Part shown: piece after piece, positions 25,410 through 33,220 of the stretch | Numbering within the stretch: the stretch's first letter is position 1 | Layout of the letters: each line of letters starts with the position of its first letter | Source of the DNA: Methanoregulaceae archaeon UBA467 | GTDB lineage: Archaea > Halobacteriota > Methanomicrobia > Methanomicrobiales > Methanospirillaceae | Direction of reading: 5' to 3' | Length of the DNA stretch: 64,000 bases | Assembly (NCBI GenBank): GCA_002503825.1 | Contig: DASP01000016.1 | Coordinates: 68,303-132,302, forward strand | Program-made: the position numbers and the translations under genes | Notes under the pieces: generated by a model | Seen by the model: the letters and a program-made list of their open reading frames with translations, nothing else | Databases searched by the model: none | What the model was told of the DNA's origin: nothing

Positions 25410-27251
25410 TCAGGGCCCGACGGCATCGCGTGATATCTTTTTAATGAGGCCTTCGAGGACTTCCTCACGCATGCCCTCCACGAACTTGATGCTGCCGACG
25501 ACAAGGTGGCCTCCGCCGCTGATACCGCCACCGGGTATCTCGTCCCTTAATTCACGTACCATCTTGGGGATATTCATCAGGACGCCACGGGAGCGGAGCA
25601 CCGCGAAGTCCGGGCCGAACCCGATGGTTACCACCGGCGAGCCGGCATGCTGTTTGCACAGGCGGTCATGCACCTCTCCTGACGTCTTTCCGGGGGGCGG
25701 GAAGGTAAACTTGTGCGCATGGATCTCGACGTCGAGGAGGAAGAGCTCTGCGCCGTTTGGCAGTGTCTGGTGTCGTACGTGCGGCATCGACGCACTCATC
25801 TGGTCTGCGATTGCTGCATTTGCCCCCTCGACAAGGAGTGCGACGAGGCGCTGGTGACGGTCCGGGTTCCCGGTGAGGTCGAGCACGTCCTTGGTCAGCT
25901 CCCGCCCGTCGTTGAAACGGAGCCAGAACTGCTGGTAATCGAGGGCAAGTGCGATATCCTTGCAGTGGTCCTCGCTGTAGGTCGCTTTGACAAGGTCAAG
26001 GAACTGTGCCCGTTCCGGTGCCTCGCTCCTGTCACCGACCCCGGCAACCGCCGGCAGGTGCCGGATCAGGTTCTCGACCGACGGGTTGATCAGGCGGGCG
26101 ATCTCGGTCCCGAGCATCCCGGCAGTGATACCGAAGTCCCCGCCGACATGGTACGGGTTGACATGGCCCGCAAGATACTGGTCGACGATCTCGTCAGGGT
26201 GGTGGTGGTCGACGACCACGATCGGTATCCCATAGACCTGGGCCATCTTTAAGGAAGGTAAGTCCTCCTCGGTCGAGCCGTTGTCGGTCAGGAGCACGAG
26301 CGGCAGCTTCTGGCCAAACCTGGCATGGTCCTTTAATGCGAAATCAAGGTCACGGGTGATGTCCTCGATCTCGTAGAAGGGTGCCTTTGACGGGGCCCGC
26401 TTGAAGAGGTAATACTCTCCGTCAAAGTCCCCGCCTGATTCCCGGATTAATGCGGTGACCGCCTGCTCGATTGCAACCGCAGAGCAGATCCCGTCGGCAT
26501 CGGCATGATGGCGGAGGAGGATTGGCTGCGAGGTAAATACTGCCTTCCTGATGATTTTTGCGATATTCCTCATTCCGGGCCTGAGTTTTTCCATGACCTC
26601 GCTCGGAACGAGCAGCGGGATCTCGGGCGGTTCGGCACGCTGGTCGAGCGCCAGTTCGATCCGTTCCCGCACGGCCTCCGCTTCGTCGCCCGTGAGGAGC
26701 GAGAGCGAGCTCACCTCGATCTGGAGCTGGTTGTTGCGGAGCATTACCTCGCCGACTATCCTGACGAGATCGCCAAGCTCAGCCTCGGGGTATGCACGGA
26801 CTCCTGCCTCGACAAAGGCGGCCGCGTTTTCCGTTCCCGACTCGTCGACGAGGGTAAAGATGGTCGGGCCGCTGGTCTGCTTGATCTGGGCTATCTCGCC
26901 CTCGATCCGCACCGTCCTTCCGACCTTGGTGCCGAGTTCCGAGAGCCGGACCGCGGTTGATTTCTTCTCCACCATCTCAACGGTATAGACCGGGATCGTC
27001 GCTTCTTCGAGGTCGATATTTCCGTTGCCCCGTATTGTCAGGACCTTTACAAGGATCGACTCCCGTTCCTTGTGATCGGTCTTCACGTTGCTCTTGTGGA
27101 CGAGACCCTTGATCCTGTCATTTAACTGGACAAAGGTACCGAAATTTGCAAACCCCTGGACCCGTCCGATGTATGTTTTTCCTTCCTCAACGTCACCGAG
27201 GTCACATGTGGCCCCCAGACGAAATACCTTCATATCATGTTCTTTTTCCAT
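25410..27251 (-). CDS. RecJ-like DHH phosphoesterase with S1 and OB domains
   Basis: 613 aa from ATG 27251 (ATG 27233 possible). N-terminal S1 RNA-binding domain (KTYIGRVQGFANFGTFVQL, about 22-75), an OB-fold nucleic-acid domain (RTVRIEGEIAQIKQTSGPTIF, about 110-190), then the DHH core: HHADADGICSA at ~245, LLTDNGSTEEDL, VVDHHHPDE and GVGDRSEAP. The C-terminal DHHA1 part contains PGGGISGGGHLVVGSI. Archaeal DHH proteins of this type include Cdc45/GAN-like nucleases that bind GINS, and others act on RNA. Which one this is cannot be told from sequence alone. Confidence 0.85.
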   Translation of the reverse strand: MEKEHDMKVFRLGATCDLGDVEEGKTYIGRVQGFANFGTFVQLNDRIKGLVHKSNVKTDHKERESILVKVLTIRGNGNIDLEEATIPVYTVEMVEKKSTAVRLSELGTKVGRTVRIEGEIAQIKQTSGPTIFTLVDESGTENAAAFVEAGVRAYPEAELGDLVRIVGEVMLRNNQLQIEVSSLSLLTGDEAEAVRERIELALDQRAEPPEIPLLVPSEVMEKLRPGMRNIAKIIRKAVFTSQPILLRHHADADGICSAVAIEQAVTALIRESGGDFDGEYYLFKRAPSKAPFYEIEDITRDLDFALKDHARFGQKLPLVLLTDNGSTEEDLPSLKMAQVYGIPIVVVDHHHPDEIVDQYLAGHVNPYHVGGDFGITAGMLGTEIARLINPSVENLIRHLPAVAGVGDRSEAPERAQFLDLVKATYSEDHCKDIALALDYQQFWLRFNDGRELTKDVLDLTGNPDRHQRLVALLVEGANAAIADQMSASMPHVRHQTLPNGAELFLLDVEIHAHKFTFPPPGKTSGEVHDRLCKQHAGSPVVTIGFGPDFAVLRSRGVLMNIPKMVRELRDEIPGGGISGGGHLVVGSIKFVEGMREEVLEGLIKKISRDAVGP

Positions 27252-27409
27252 GCCTTCACCACGTTATTCGTATACACGTATTGTTCTGATTCACGTTCGC
27301 GTAGATATATTCTCATTCGTTACCGGGGTTTATCATGGTAATGGAATCTTACCACGGTCACATGGGCAACGATTGCCTGTTTTGATACCTTCGTTCAAAG
27401 ATGTTCATC

Positions 27410-28384
27410 TCAGGCTGACCCCGGCTTTTCCTCCTCGCCGTCCCGGAACGGGATCTCGATCATGTCGAGGTCCGACGGTGCAATCACCTGTCCCCCGAAT
27501 TTCTTTGAGGCGTCCCTGATATGGCCTCCCGTGCCTGTATAGCGTGAACTGATATGCACAAGCGCGAGGATGCGTGCATTTAGTCCCTGTGCAACTTCAC
27601 CTGCTTCGCCGGCGGTTGAATGGTAGACTTCACGCGCCCGCTCCAGTTCCTGGTCGTCATAGGTGGCGTCATGGATGAAAAGATCGGCATCGCCTGCATA
27701 TTCAGAAATACTCCGGTGAAGCGGCCGCGTATCCCCGGTATACACAATTTTCCTGCCCGGGCGGGAGATGCCCATCACGTCGGCCGGGCTGACATGCACC
27801 TCTGTCCCGTCCCTGACGATGCAGACCGGCTCTCCTCTCTGCAGCCGCCCGAAGAGGGGTCCCGGCGGGACACCGAGCTCGACTGCCCGTGGCCGGTTGA
27901 AGCGTCCGGGGCGGGGATCTTCTGACAGGACATACCCGACTCCGGCCATGCCGTGGTCTGTGGCAAATGCAGACACCGAGTACCCGTTGAACCTGATGAC
28001 CGATCCGTGCTTCATCTCGATCGAATGCAGGGGGAACTTGACATTGAAACGGCAGAGGTGCCGTATCCCTGATATGCAGTCGTGCACCCAGTCAGGACCG
28101 TAAACGGTGAGGGGGTCCTTTCGTCCCATGAACGAGAGGGTCTGGATAAGTCCGATGATGCCGAGGAAATGGTCGGCGTGCCAGTGGGTAATGAAAACTG
28201 CATCGACTAAAAACCCGGTCCGTGCACGCATCATCTGCTGCTGGGCACCTTCCCCGCAGTCAAAGAGGAGCGTATCGGCCCCGCGCTTGACCATGATGCA
28301 GGGAGGGTTTCTCATCGGGGTCGGAAGCGCACCTGCGGTGCCGAGAAAATAGACATGAAGTGTCTCGCCGCTTATAAGAACCAC
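27410..28384 (-). CDS. rnz: Ribonuclease Z (tRNA 3' processing)
   Basis: 324 aa, the short RNase Z form. Metallo-beta-lactamase motifs: LFDCGEGAQQQM (about 37-48), HWHADHFLGI (about 61-70), TDHGMAGVGY, VYTGDTRPL (about 214) and the histidine in ALVHISSRYTG. It cuts pre-tRNAs after the discriminator, which matters here since tRNAs lack encoded CCA. The 5' end overlaps the sugar-isomerase gene by 13 bases; it is the last gene of the minus-strand operon running from 30.4 kb. Confidence 0.94.
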   Translation of the reverse strand: MVLISGETLHVYFLGTAGALPTPMRNPPCIMVKRGADTLLFDCGEGAQQQMMRARTGFLVDAVFITHWHADHFLGIIGLIQTLSFMGRKDPLTVYGPDWVHDCISGIRHLCRFNVKFPLHSIEMKHGSVIRFNGYSVSAFATDHGMAGVGYVLSEDPRPGRFNRPRAVELGVPPGPLFGRLQRGEPVCIVRDGTEVHVSPADVMGISRPGRKIVYTGDTRPLHRSISEYAGDADLFIHDATYDDQELERAREVYHSTAGEAGEVAQGLNARILALVHISSRYTGTGGHIRDASKKFGGQVIAPSDLDMIEIPFRDGEEEKPGSA

Positions 28385-29142
28385 CCCGAAACAACGGCAA
28401 TACTCTTTTTCCCCTCTTCAAGGGACCTGCCTTCGACAACGATAATCCCGCGATAATCGCGGGCGATGCATGGTCCGACCACGTTCCACGGGATCGTCCC
28501 TTCAGAAACGGCAAGGTGCTCATCCGATTCACCGTGATTGTCATGTACATGAAGATGTGACGCGACCTTAAGGTACGGTAAAAAGTCCCTGACCGCTCCG
28601 ACCGTGTGGGCATGGCCTATATCGATGGTCATCCCTGTCCCTTCGATCCCGTCGATCATCCCTGACAGTTCTTCAGGTCGCCTGCAGAGGAATTCCTTTA
28701 TGCCTATCATATTCTCAAGGCATGCCAGCACCCCGTGCTCGACCGCACACTGCCCGATCTCGCGGAGTGCGGTTTTCTGCTGTTCCCATGCCCTGTCTGG
28801 CATCATCTTTCCGACAGGTGAGAGATAGCCCGGGTGAATGGTCACCCGGTCGGTCCACACTGACGCCTGCCTGATGCACGTGCACACCTGTCTGACCGAT
28901 TCGCGCCAGATCGGGTAATTAAGGGTCGCCAGGTTCAGGTCCCCGTAGGGCGCATGAACACTGACCTTCAGGTTCGTGCTCTGCAGCACCTCGTCGATCC
29001 GCTTTACGTGTGCCGGATTGTCAAGACGGTAATTCCCGTCCGCCACGATCTCCCACCCCTGGTACCCCGCATCCCCGATACCAAAGACCCATTCGATCGA
29101 ATCCCAGACCTTGGACGACGATGAGAAATAGCAGGGGTTCAT
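28372..29142 (-). CDS. Sugar phosphate isomerase/epimerase-type TIM barrel protein
   Basis: 256 aa. Xylose-isomerase-like/AP endonuclease 2 fold: GYQGWEIVADGN near residue 28, VSVHAPYGDLNLAT near 58, VTIHPGYLSP near 98, CLENMIG near 140, MTIDIGHAHTVG near 170, and HLHVHDNHGESDEHL near 198, ending with IIVVEGRSLEEG. The His, Glu and Asp residues at strand ends are the expected metal ligands. Substrate is unknown. It overlaps both the UPF0200 kinase (ATGA-type) and RNase Z genes. Confidence 0.85.
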   Translation of the reverse strand: MNPCYFSSSSKVWDSIEWVFGIGDAGYQGWEIVADGNYRLDNPAHVKRIDEVLQSTNLKVSVHAPYGDLNLATLNYPIWRESVRQVCTCIRQASVWTDRVTIHPGYLSPVGKMMPDRAWEQQKTALREIGQCAVEHGVLACLENMIGIKEFLCRRPEELSGMIDGIEGTGMTIDIGHAHTVGAVRDFLPYLKVASHLHVHDNHGESDEHLAVSEGTIPWNVVGPCIARDYRGIIVVEGRSLEEGKKSIAVVSGWFL

Positions 29143-29687
29143 GGTTCACCCCGTATCTCTTCGATCAGGGCCCTGACCTCGTTCCCGAATTTTTCCAGTG
29201 CCCCGCTGTTCTCGATCGTGTAATCGGCGTGTGAAAGGGCACGCCCAAGCCCCCAGCCGATCTCCCTGCGGTCACGCGCACGCAGGGTATCCCTATCCGG
29301 CTTGTCATCAGCACGCCCGCGGGAGGAGAGCCGCTTCAGGCGCAGGTCAAAAGGTGCGTCGATACCGATGAGGTAAAACCGGCTGAAGTGCGCCCTGAAG
29401 AGATCGACTTCGGAATCGCCCCTGATGCCATCGACCAGCACTACCTGTGCACCGAGTGCTTCAATACACGGGATACAGCGCCGGGCGATTGCGTCCATGC
29501 CTTCATCCCGCCTGAGCCTGTTTGCACATGCACCGAGGTTTTCGTCGGTGACCGGGAGCCCGGCCTCCTGCACGGCATCCCGGATCACATCGCCCATGAC
29601 GACCACCGGGATGCCCGCCTCCTGTGCAATGCAGGAGAACTCACCCTTACCACTGGCAGGCAACCCCACGACGCCGATTACTTTCAT
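29139..29687 (-). CDS. UPF0200 P-loop kinase-like protein
   Basis: 182 aa from ATG 29687, chosen over an upstream start because GGAGGTGG precedes it. The P-loop GLPASGKGEF is at residues 8-17; it continues with VVVMGDVIRDAV and a lid region rich in arginine (RLKRLSSRGRADDKPD). This is the archaeal UPF0200 family, related to dephospho-CoA and nucleoside monophosphate kinases; the substrate is not established. The start overlaps the end of the upstream radical SAM gene by 41 bases, and the stop overlaps the isomerase start. Confidence 0.85.
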   Translation of the reverse strand: MKVIGVVGLPASGKGEFSCIAQEAGIPVVVMGDVIRDAVQEAGLPVTDENLGACANRLRRDEGMDAIARRCIPCIEALGAQVVLVDGIRGDSEVDLFRAHFSRFYLIGIDAPFDLRLKRLSSRGRADDKPDRDTLRARDRREIGWGLGRALSHADYTIENSGALEKFGNEVRALIEEIRGEP

Positions 29688-30402
29688 ACACCACCTCCCC
29701 GTCTTCACGTGTCCGTATCTTTACCGGGCGCTCAATCCGGTCAGCAACTGCCTGCATCTCTGCAAGCGAGAGCGGCCTGATGTTCCCCTGCACTCCCTGC
29801 TGGAGAACAAGCATAACATCCCCTACTTCGCGTGCAATATGCTGCACTTCGTCCTCGTATCCCCGGAACAGTGTCACGACCGTCTCGAATTCGGGAAGAT
29901 CTCCCGACCGGTGGGCGCTCCTGCACAGTTCAAGCGATTTCTGCACGTTTTGTACAAAATTACCTTTGAGAAGGTTGTCGTACCGCTCCCAGCGTGCCTT
30001 GATATCGAGCGATATGCGGTCGACAAGCCCGCGGGAGATGAGCATTTCAAGAGTCCCGGGAAAGACGCCGTTTGTCTGGACGCCCACGAAAAGGCCCATC
30101 TCCTTTACTTTTGCCGCGAGGGCGACCAGTGCATCGCGCTGCATGGTCGGCTCCCCGCCTGAAAAGACAACCGCGCTGATCAGGAGCCGGGCGTCGTGTA
30201 TCATTCCCGCGATCTCTTCGGTGTCACGGAAGTCTTCGCCGGTGAGGATCGCAGAGTTATGGCAGTATGTACATCGCACCGGGCATCCCCGCAGAAAAAC
30301 AGTGCATACTGACCGCCCCCTCCAGTCAACCGTGCTCAGCGGAACAAATCCCCCGAAATTAACCTTCAAAAAATCACCGTGTGAGTAGTATTGGGCTGGC
30401 AT
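29647..30402 (-). CDS. Anaerobic ribonucleotide reductase activating-type radical SAM protein
   Basis: 251 aa from ATG 30402; the frame is open to 30522, but MPAQYYSHGDF fits the family start best. The radical SAM motif is CPVRCTYCHNS (CxxxCxxC, about residues 39-46), followed by SGGEPTMQRDAL and QTNGVFPGTLE. This form, with a short N-terminal VNFGGFVPLSTVDW, is typical of NrdG-like activases of archaea. The matching class III reductase (nrdD) is not in the window, so pairing is inferred. It diverges from thiC across a 209-bp region. Confidence 0.84.
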   Translation of the reverse strand: MPAQYYSHGDFLKVNFGGFVPLSTVDWRGRSVCTVFLRGCPVRCTYCHNSAILTGEDFRDTEEIAGMIHDARLLISAVVFSGGEPTMQRDALVALAAKVKEMGLFVGVQTNGVFPGTLEMLISRGLVDRISLDIKARWERYDNLLKGNFVQNVQKSLELCRSAHRSGDLPEFETVVTLFRGYEDEVQHIAREVGDVMLVLQQGVQGNIRPLSLAEMQAVADRIERPVKIRTREDGEVVYESNRRRGVACQW

Positions 30403-30528
30403 TTTATTCAAACTATTGAAACAGCTCATGGGCATACCGGGCGGACTCCTGCACCCCGGGACCCGGCAGAATCGTTGCCGGTTCTGCAATATATCTGATA
30501 AAATCAGGTTGCGTAAACCCAAAACAAC

Positions 30529-30545
30529 TTTACTTGTGAAGTAAA
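30529..30545. promoter_or_regulatory. Palindrome in the nrdG-like/thiC divergent region
   Basis: Perfect inverted repeat TTTACTT-GTG-AAGTAAA. It lies about 65 bases upstream of the thiC ATG, between the divergent genes, where an operator would be expected. No regulator can be named. Confidence 0.5.
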
Positions 30546-30611
30546 CAAGCAGAATTTAGTCCAGAAAATCTAAAACAATCATTTATCTTGTCTTTCTTCA
30601 CAGTACTTACC

Positions 30612-31886
30612 ATGAGTCTCATCGAAGATGCCAGGGCCGGTGTGATCACCGAAGAGATGAAAATAGTCGCAAAGGCCGAAGGCGTCACCGAAGATTTTGT
30701 CAGGAGGGGCGTTGCCGGCGGGCATATCGTCATCCCGGTCTCACCGTACCGTAAAGTAAAGATTTGTGGAATCGGAGAAGGTCTCCGTACGAAGGTCAAT
30801 GCTTCGATCGGCACGTCGTCCGACATCGTCGATGTCGCAATGGAAATCGAGAAGGCACGGCAGGCCGAGCTTGCCGGTGCTGATACGCTGATGGAACTCT
30901 CGACAGGCGGCGACTTTATCGATATCAGGAAACAGGTCGTCGCATGCACCACCCTTTCGGTCGGGAGCGTCCCGCTCTACCAGGCCTTTATCGAGGCAGC
31001 ACGAAAGGACGGTGCGGTAGTCAACATGAAAGAGGACGACCTCTTCCGCATCACCGCCGAGCAGGCGAAGGTCGGGACCAACTTCATGGCCATCCACACC
31101 GGGATCAACTGGGAGACCGTAAAGCGGCTGCAGAACCAGGGCCGCCACGGCGGACTTGTCTCGAGGGGCGGTGCGTTCATGACCGCGTGGATGCTGCACA
31201 ACGAGAAGGAGAACCCGCTGTACTCGGAGTTTGACTACCTGCTCGAGATCATGAAGGAGCATGAAGTGACTCTTTCGATGGGCAACGGTATGCGTGCCGG
31301 TGCAGTGCACGACTCAACCGACCGGGCCCAGATCCAGGAGCTCATCATCAATGCGGAGCTTGCCGACAAGGCCCATGCAGAAGGCGTCCAGACGATCGTG
31401 GAAGGACCGGGTCATGTCCCGATGGATGAGATCCAGGCCAACGTCATCCTTCAGAAGCGGGTGACGAACCGGAAGCCGTTCTACATGCTCGGGCCGCTTG
31501 TCACGGACATAGCCCCCGGTTATGACGATCGCGTGGCCGCCATCGGGGCGTCGCTTTCCTCGGCGTACGGTGCCGACTTTATCTGCTATGTAACCCCTGC
31601 AGAGCACCTCGCGCTTCCCACGCCAGAGGAGGTATACGAAGGGGTCATCAGTTCACGCATTGCCGCCCATGTCGGTGACATGATCAAGCTGAAGAAGCGG
31701 GACGACGACCTCGAGATGGGACATGCCCGTCGTGACCTCGACTGGGAACGCCAGTTCCAGCTTGCCATGAACCCTGAGCGGGCACGGAAGATCCGCCAGG
31801 AACGCATGCCGGCCGATACCGACGCCTGCACCATGTGCGGGGATTATTGTGCGCTGAAAATCGTCGGCAGGCACTTTAATTTCTAA
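30612..31886 (+). CDS. thiC: Phosphomethylpyrimidine synthase ThiC
   Basis: 424 aa from ATG 30612. ThiC converts aminoimidazole ribotide to hydroxymethylpyrimidine phosphate for thiamine, by radical SAM chemistry. Conserved blocks: GTSSDIVDVAMEIEKARQAE (about 69-88), DTLMELSTGGD (about 94-104), GGAFMTAWML (about 187-196), EGPGHVPMDEI (about 265-275), and the C-terminal cluster motif CTMCGDYC (about residues 408-415) that binds the 4Fe-4S centre. Length matches the archaeal/anaerobe form. A TPP riboswitch was not seen upstream. Confidence 0.95.
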   Translation: MSLIEDARAGVITEEMKIVAKAEGVTEDFVRRGVAGGHIVIPVSPYRKVKICGIGEGLRTKVNASIGTSSDIVDVAMEIEKARQAELAGADTLMELSTGGDFIDIRKQVVACTTLSVGSVPLYQAFIEAARKDGAVVNMKEDDLFRITAEQAKVGTNFMAIHTGINWETVKRLQNQGRHGGLVSRGGAFMTAWMLHNEKENPLYSEFDYLLEIMKEHEVTLSMGNGMRAGAVHDSTDRAQIQELIINAELADKAHAEGVQTIVEGPGHVPMDEIQANVILQKRVTNRKPFYMLGPLVTDIAPGYDDRVAAIGASLSSAYGADFICYVTPAEHLALPTPEEVYEGVISSRIAAHVGDMIKLKKRDDDLEMGHARRDLDWERQFQLAMNPERARKIRQERMPADTDACTMCGDYCALKIVGRHFNF

Positions 31887-32229
31887 AATTTTACTGGTGC
31901 CCTGTCCCTGAAACAGGGTGTCTGTTGCCACTCACCGGGGCATTCCGCCCCCGATAATTTTTGCAGCGATGAAAAACGGACCGCTGCTCCTTTTTTGTCA
32001 TGACAGTGACCGGACCGCACTTTATTTATTATGGATTGTTTCCGGGGCTCCCCGTTCCCGCCCGTTATGCCGTCAGCAATAGCCGGATGATAAAAACGGC
32101 AACGCCCGGGTGTATACAATCCTGACAGAACGATCCGGGAGCGCCGGTCCTGAATGCTCCGGAATCATCCTTTGTGATGTACTACGTAGTAACTGCGTTA
32201 CAGGGCTGCCAATAAAAAAAGTGTTGCGA
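31887..32229. other. Intergenic region downstream of thiC
   Basis: 343 bp without a credible gene. It has a small hairpin CCCTG-AAA-CAGGG at 31906-31918 just behind thiC (possible transcript end) and a 12-bp perfect palindrome TACTACGTAGTA at 32180-32191 behind the convergent repeat-protein gene. Nothing else is recognised. Confidence 0.5.
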
Positions 32230-32676
32230 TCAGACCTTTATGGCCCCTTTATCGAAGTATTTCATCGCGGCAGGAGCATATTTTTTCAATTCTTCGAAAA
32301 AGTACTTTCCGAGAGCGGGGTCTGATTCCCATACCGTCCTGTTGATCGTCCCGAGCAGCCAGCCCGGGAGCTCAGGCCCGGCGTCCAGGTGGTCTTTTAT
32401 AATGACGACGGTCTGGTCGACGTCGATCCTTGTCCCCCAGCCATGGGGCATCGAGAACGCCTCCGTAAAATATCCGGCAGTACCGGGAGCATGGATCTTC
32501 AGCTGTTCGTTGAAATATTTCCCAAGCATCGGATCGGAATCGGCGATCGCTCCACAAATTGTGCTGACAAGCCATGCCGGGACATCCGGGCTCTTGTCAA
32601 GGACATTCTTTATCACGACGATGGTCTCATCCACATCGTAGTTATTTTTCCACCGGTAGGGCACGTTATTTTCCAC
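32230..32676 (-). CDS. Two-repeat protein of unknown function
   Basis: 148 aa built from two copies of a ~58-residue unit offset by 71 residues: DVDETIVVIKNVLDKSPDVP (about 14-33) and DVDQTVVIIKDHLDAGPELP (about 85-104). Each is followed by AWL/GWL...DPxLGKYFxExLKxxAP. The pattern is helical and acidic with no signal peptide or Cys ligands. I recognise no named family. Both repeats keep the same spacing of Asp, Trp and Phe, so the duplication is likely structural. Confidence 0.7.
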   Translation of the reverse strand: MENNVPYRWKNNYDVDETIVVIKNVLDKSPDVPAWLVSTICGAIADSDPMLGKYFNEQLKIHAPGTAGYFTEAFSMPHGWGTRIDVDQTVVIIKDHLDAGPELPGWLLGTINRTVWESDPALGKYFFEELKKYAPAAMKYFDKGAIKV

Positions 32677-32796
32677 CTTACCGGAAAGTGGAATTGTAAC
32701 CTGATGAATGTTGCTGTCGCCGGACCGCCTTCGGATGCGACCTGTACCAAAAAATCAAACCGCAACCTCCATGCCACCCTGAATTGAGATTCCTGC

Positions 32797-33210
32797 ATGG
32801 ATACTACTGTTGAGGCAGTGCTGGCTGACATTCGTGAACACGCTCCCGGGATCGCAGAAGATATAGAGGATATGTGCAGGGAGGTTCTCGGCGTCGTGCC
32901 ACATATCTTTTCCACCATGCGTGAACGGCCTGATATGTGTGCCCTTTCCGCCCTTGCTGATTTTTCCATGTGCCGGCCGCCATCCATGGATGCAAAAACC
33001 GCCGAGCTCATCGCGGTTGCGTCGGCAGCGTCCCTGAGGGCTGAAAACTGCCTCAGGGTCCACATCAGGGCAGCAGTGAAAGCGGGTGCATCACGGGATG
33101 AGGTCCGGGATACCATCTTTATCGCATCGGTCATGGGAAAGTCAGGCATCATGGCAGCTTCGGTGAGGGTGCTCGAAGAGGCGATTCCGGAGACAGGGGA
33201 TAAGAAATAA
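32797..33210 (+). CDS. Carboxymuconolactone decarboxylase/AhpD-like protein
   Basis: 137 aa, all-helical. The family signature region TAELIAVASAASLRAENCLRVHIRAAVKAG (about residues 68-97) contains one Cys and the His of the AhpD-type CxxxH site; the usual first Cys of a CxxC pair is replaced by Glu. The helix ASRDEVRDTIFIASVMGKSG follows. Classic members are decarboxylases or thiol peroxidases, but a single-Cys version may be non-peroxidatic. It ends 10 bp from the left end of the insertion sequence. Confidence 0.8.
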   Translation: MDTTVEAVLADIREHAPGIAEDIEDMCREVLGVVPHIFSTMRERPDMCALSALADFSMCRPPSMDAKTAELIAVASAASLRAENCLRVHIRAAVKAGASRDEVRDTIFIASVMGKSGIMAASVRVLEEAIPETGDKK

Positions 33211-33220
33211 TTCTGCTTTT

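Noticed and set aside
30523..30611. TPP riboswitch upstream of thiC
   Set aside because: The 5' region is short and AT-rich and lacks the CTGAGA core and conserved helices expected of a TPP aptamer; only a palindrome is visible.
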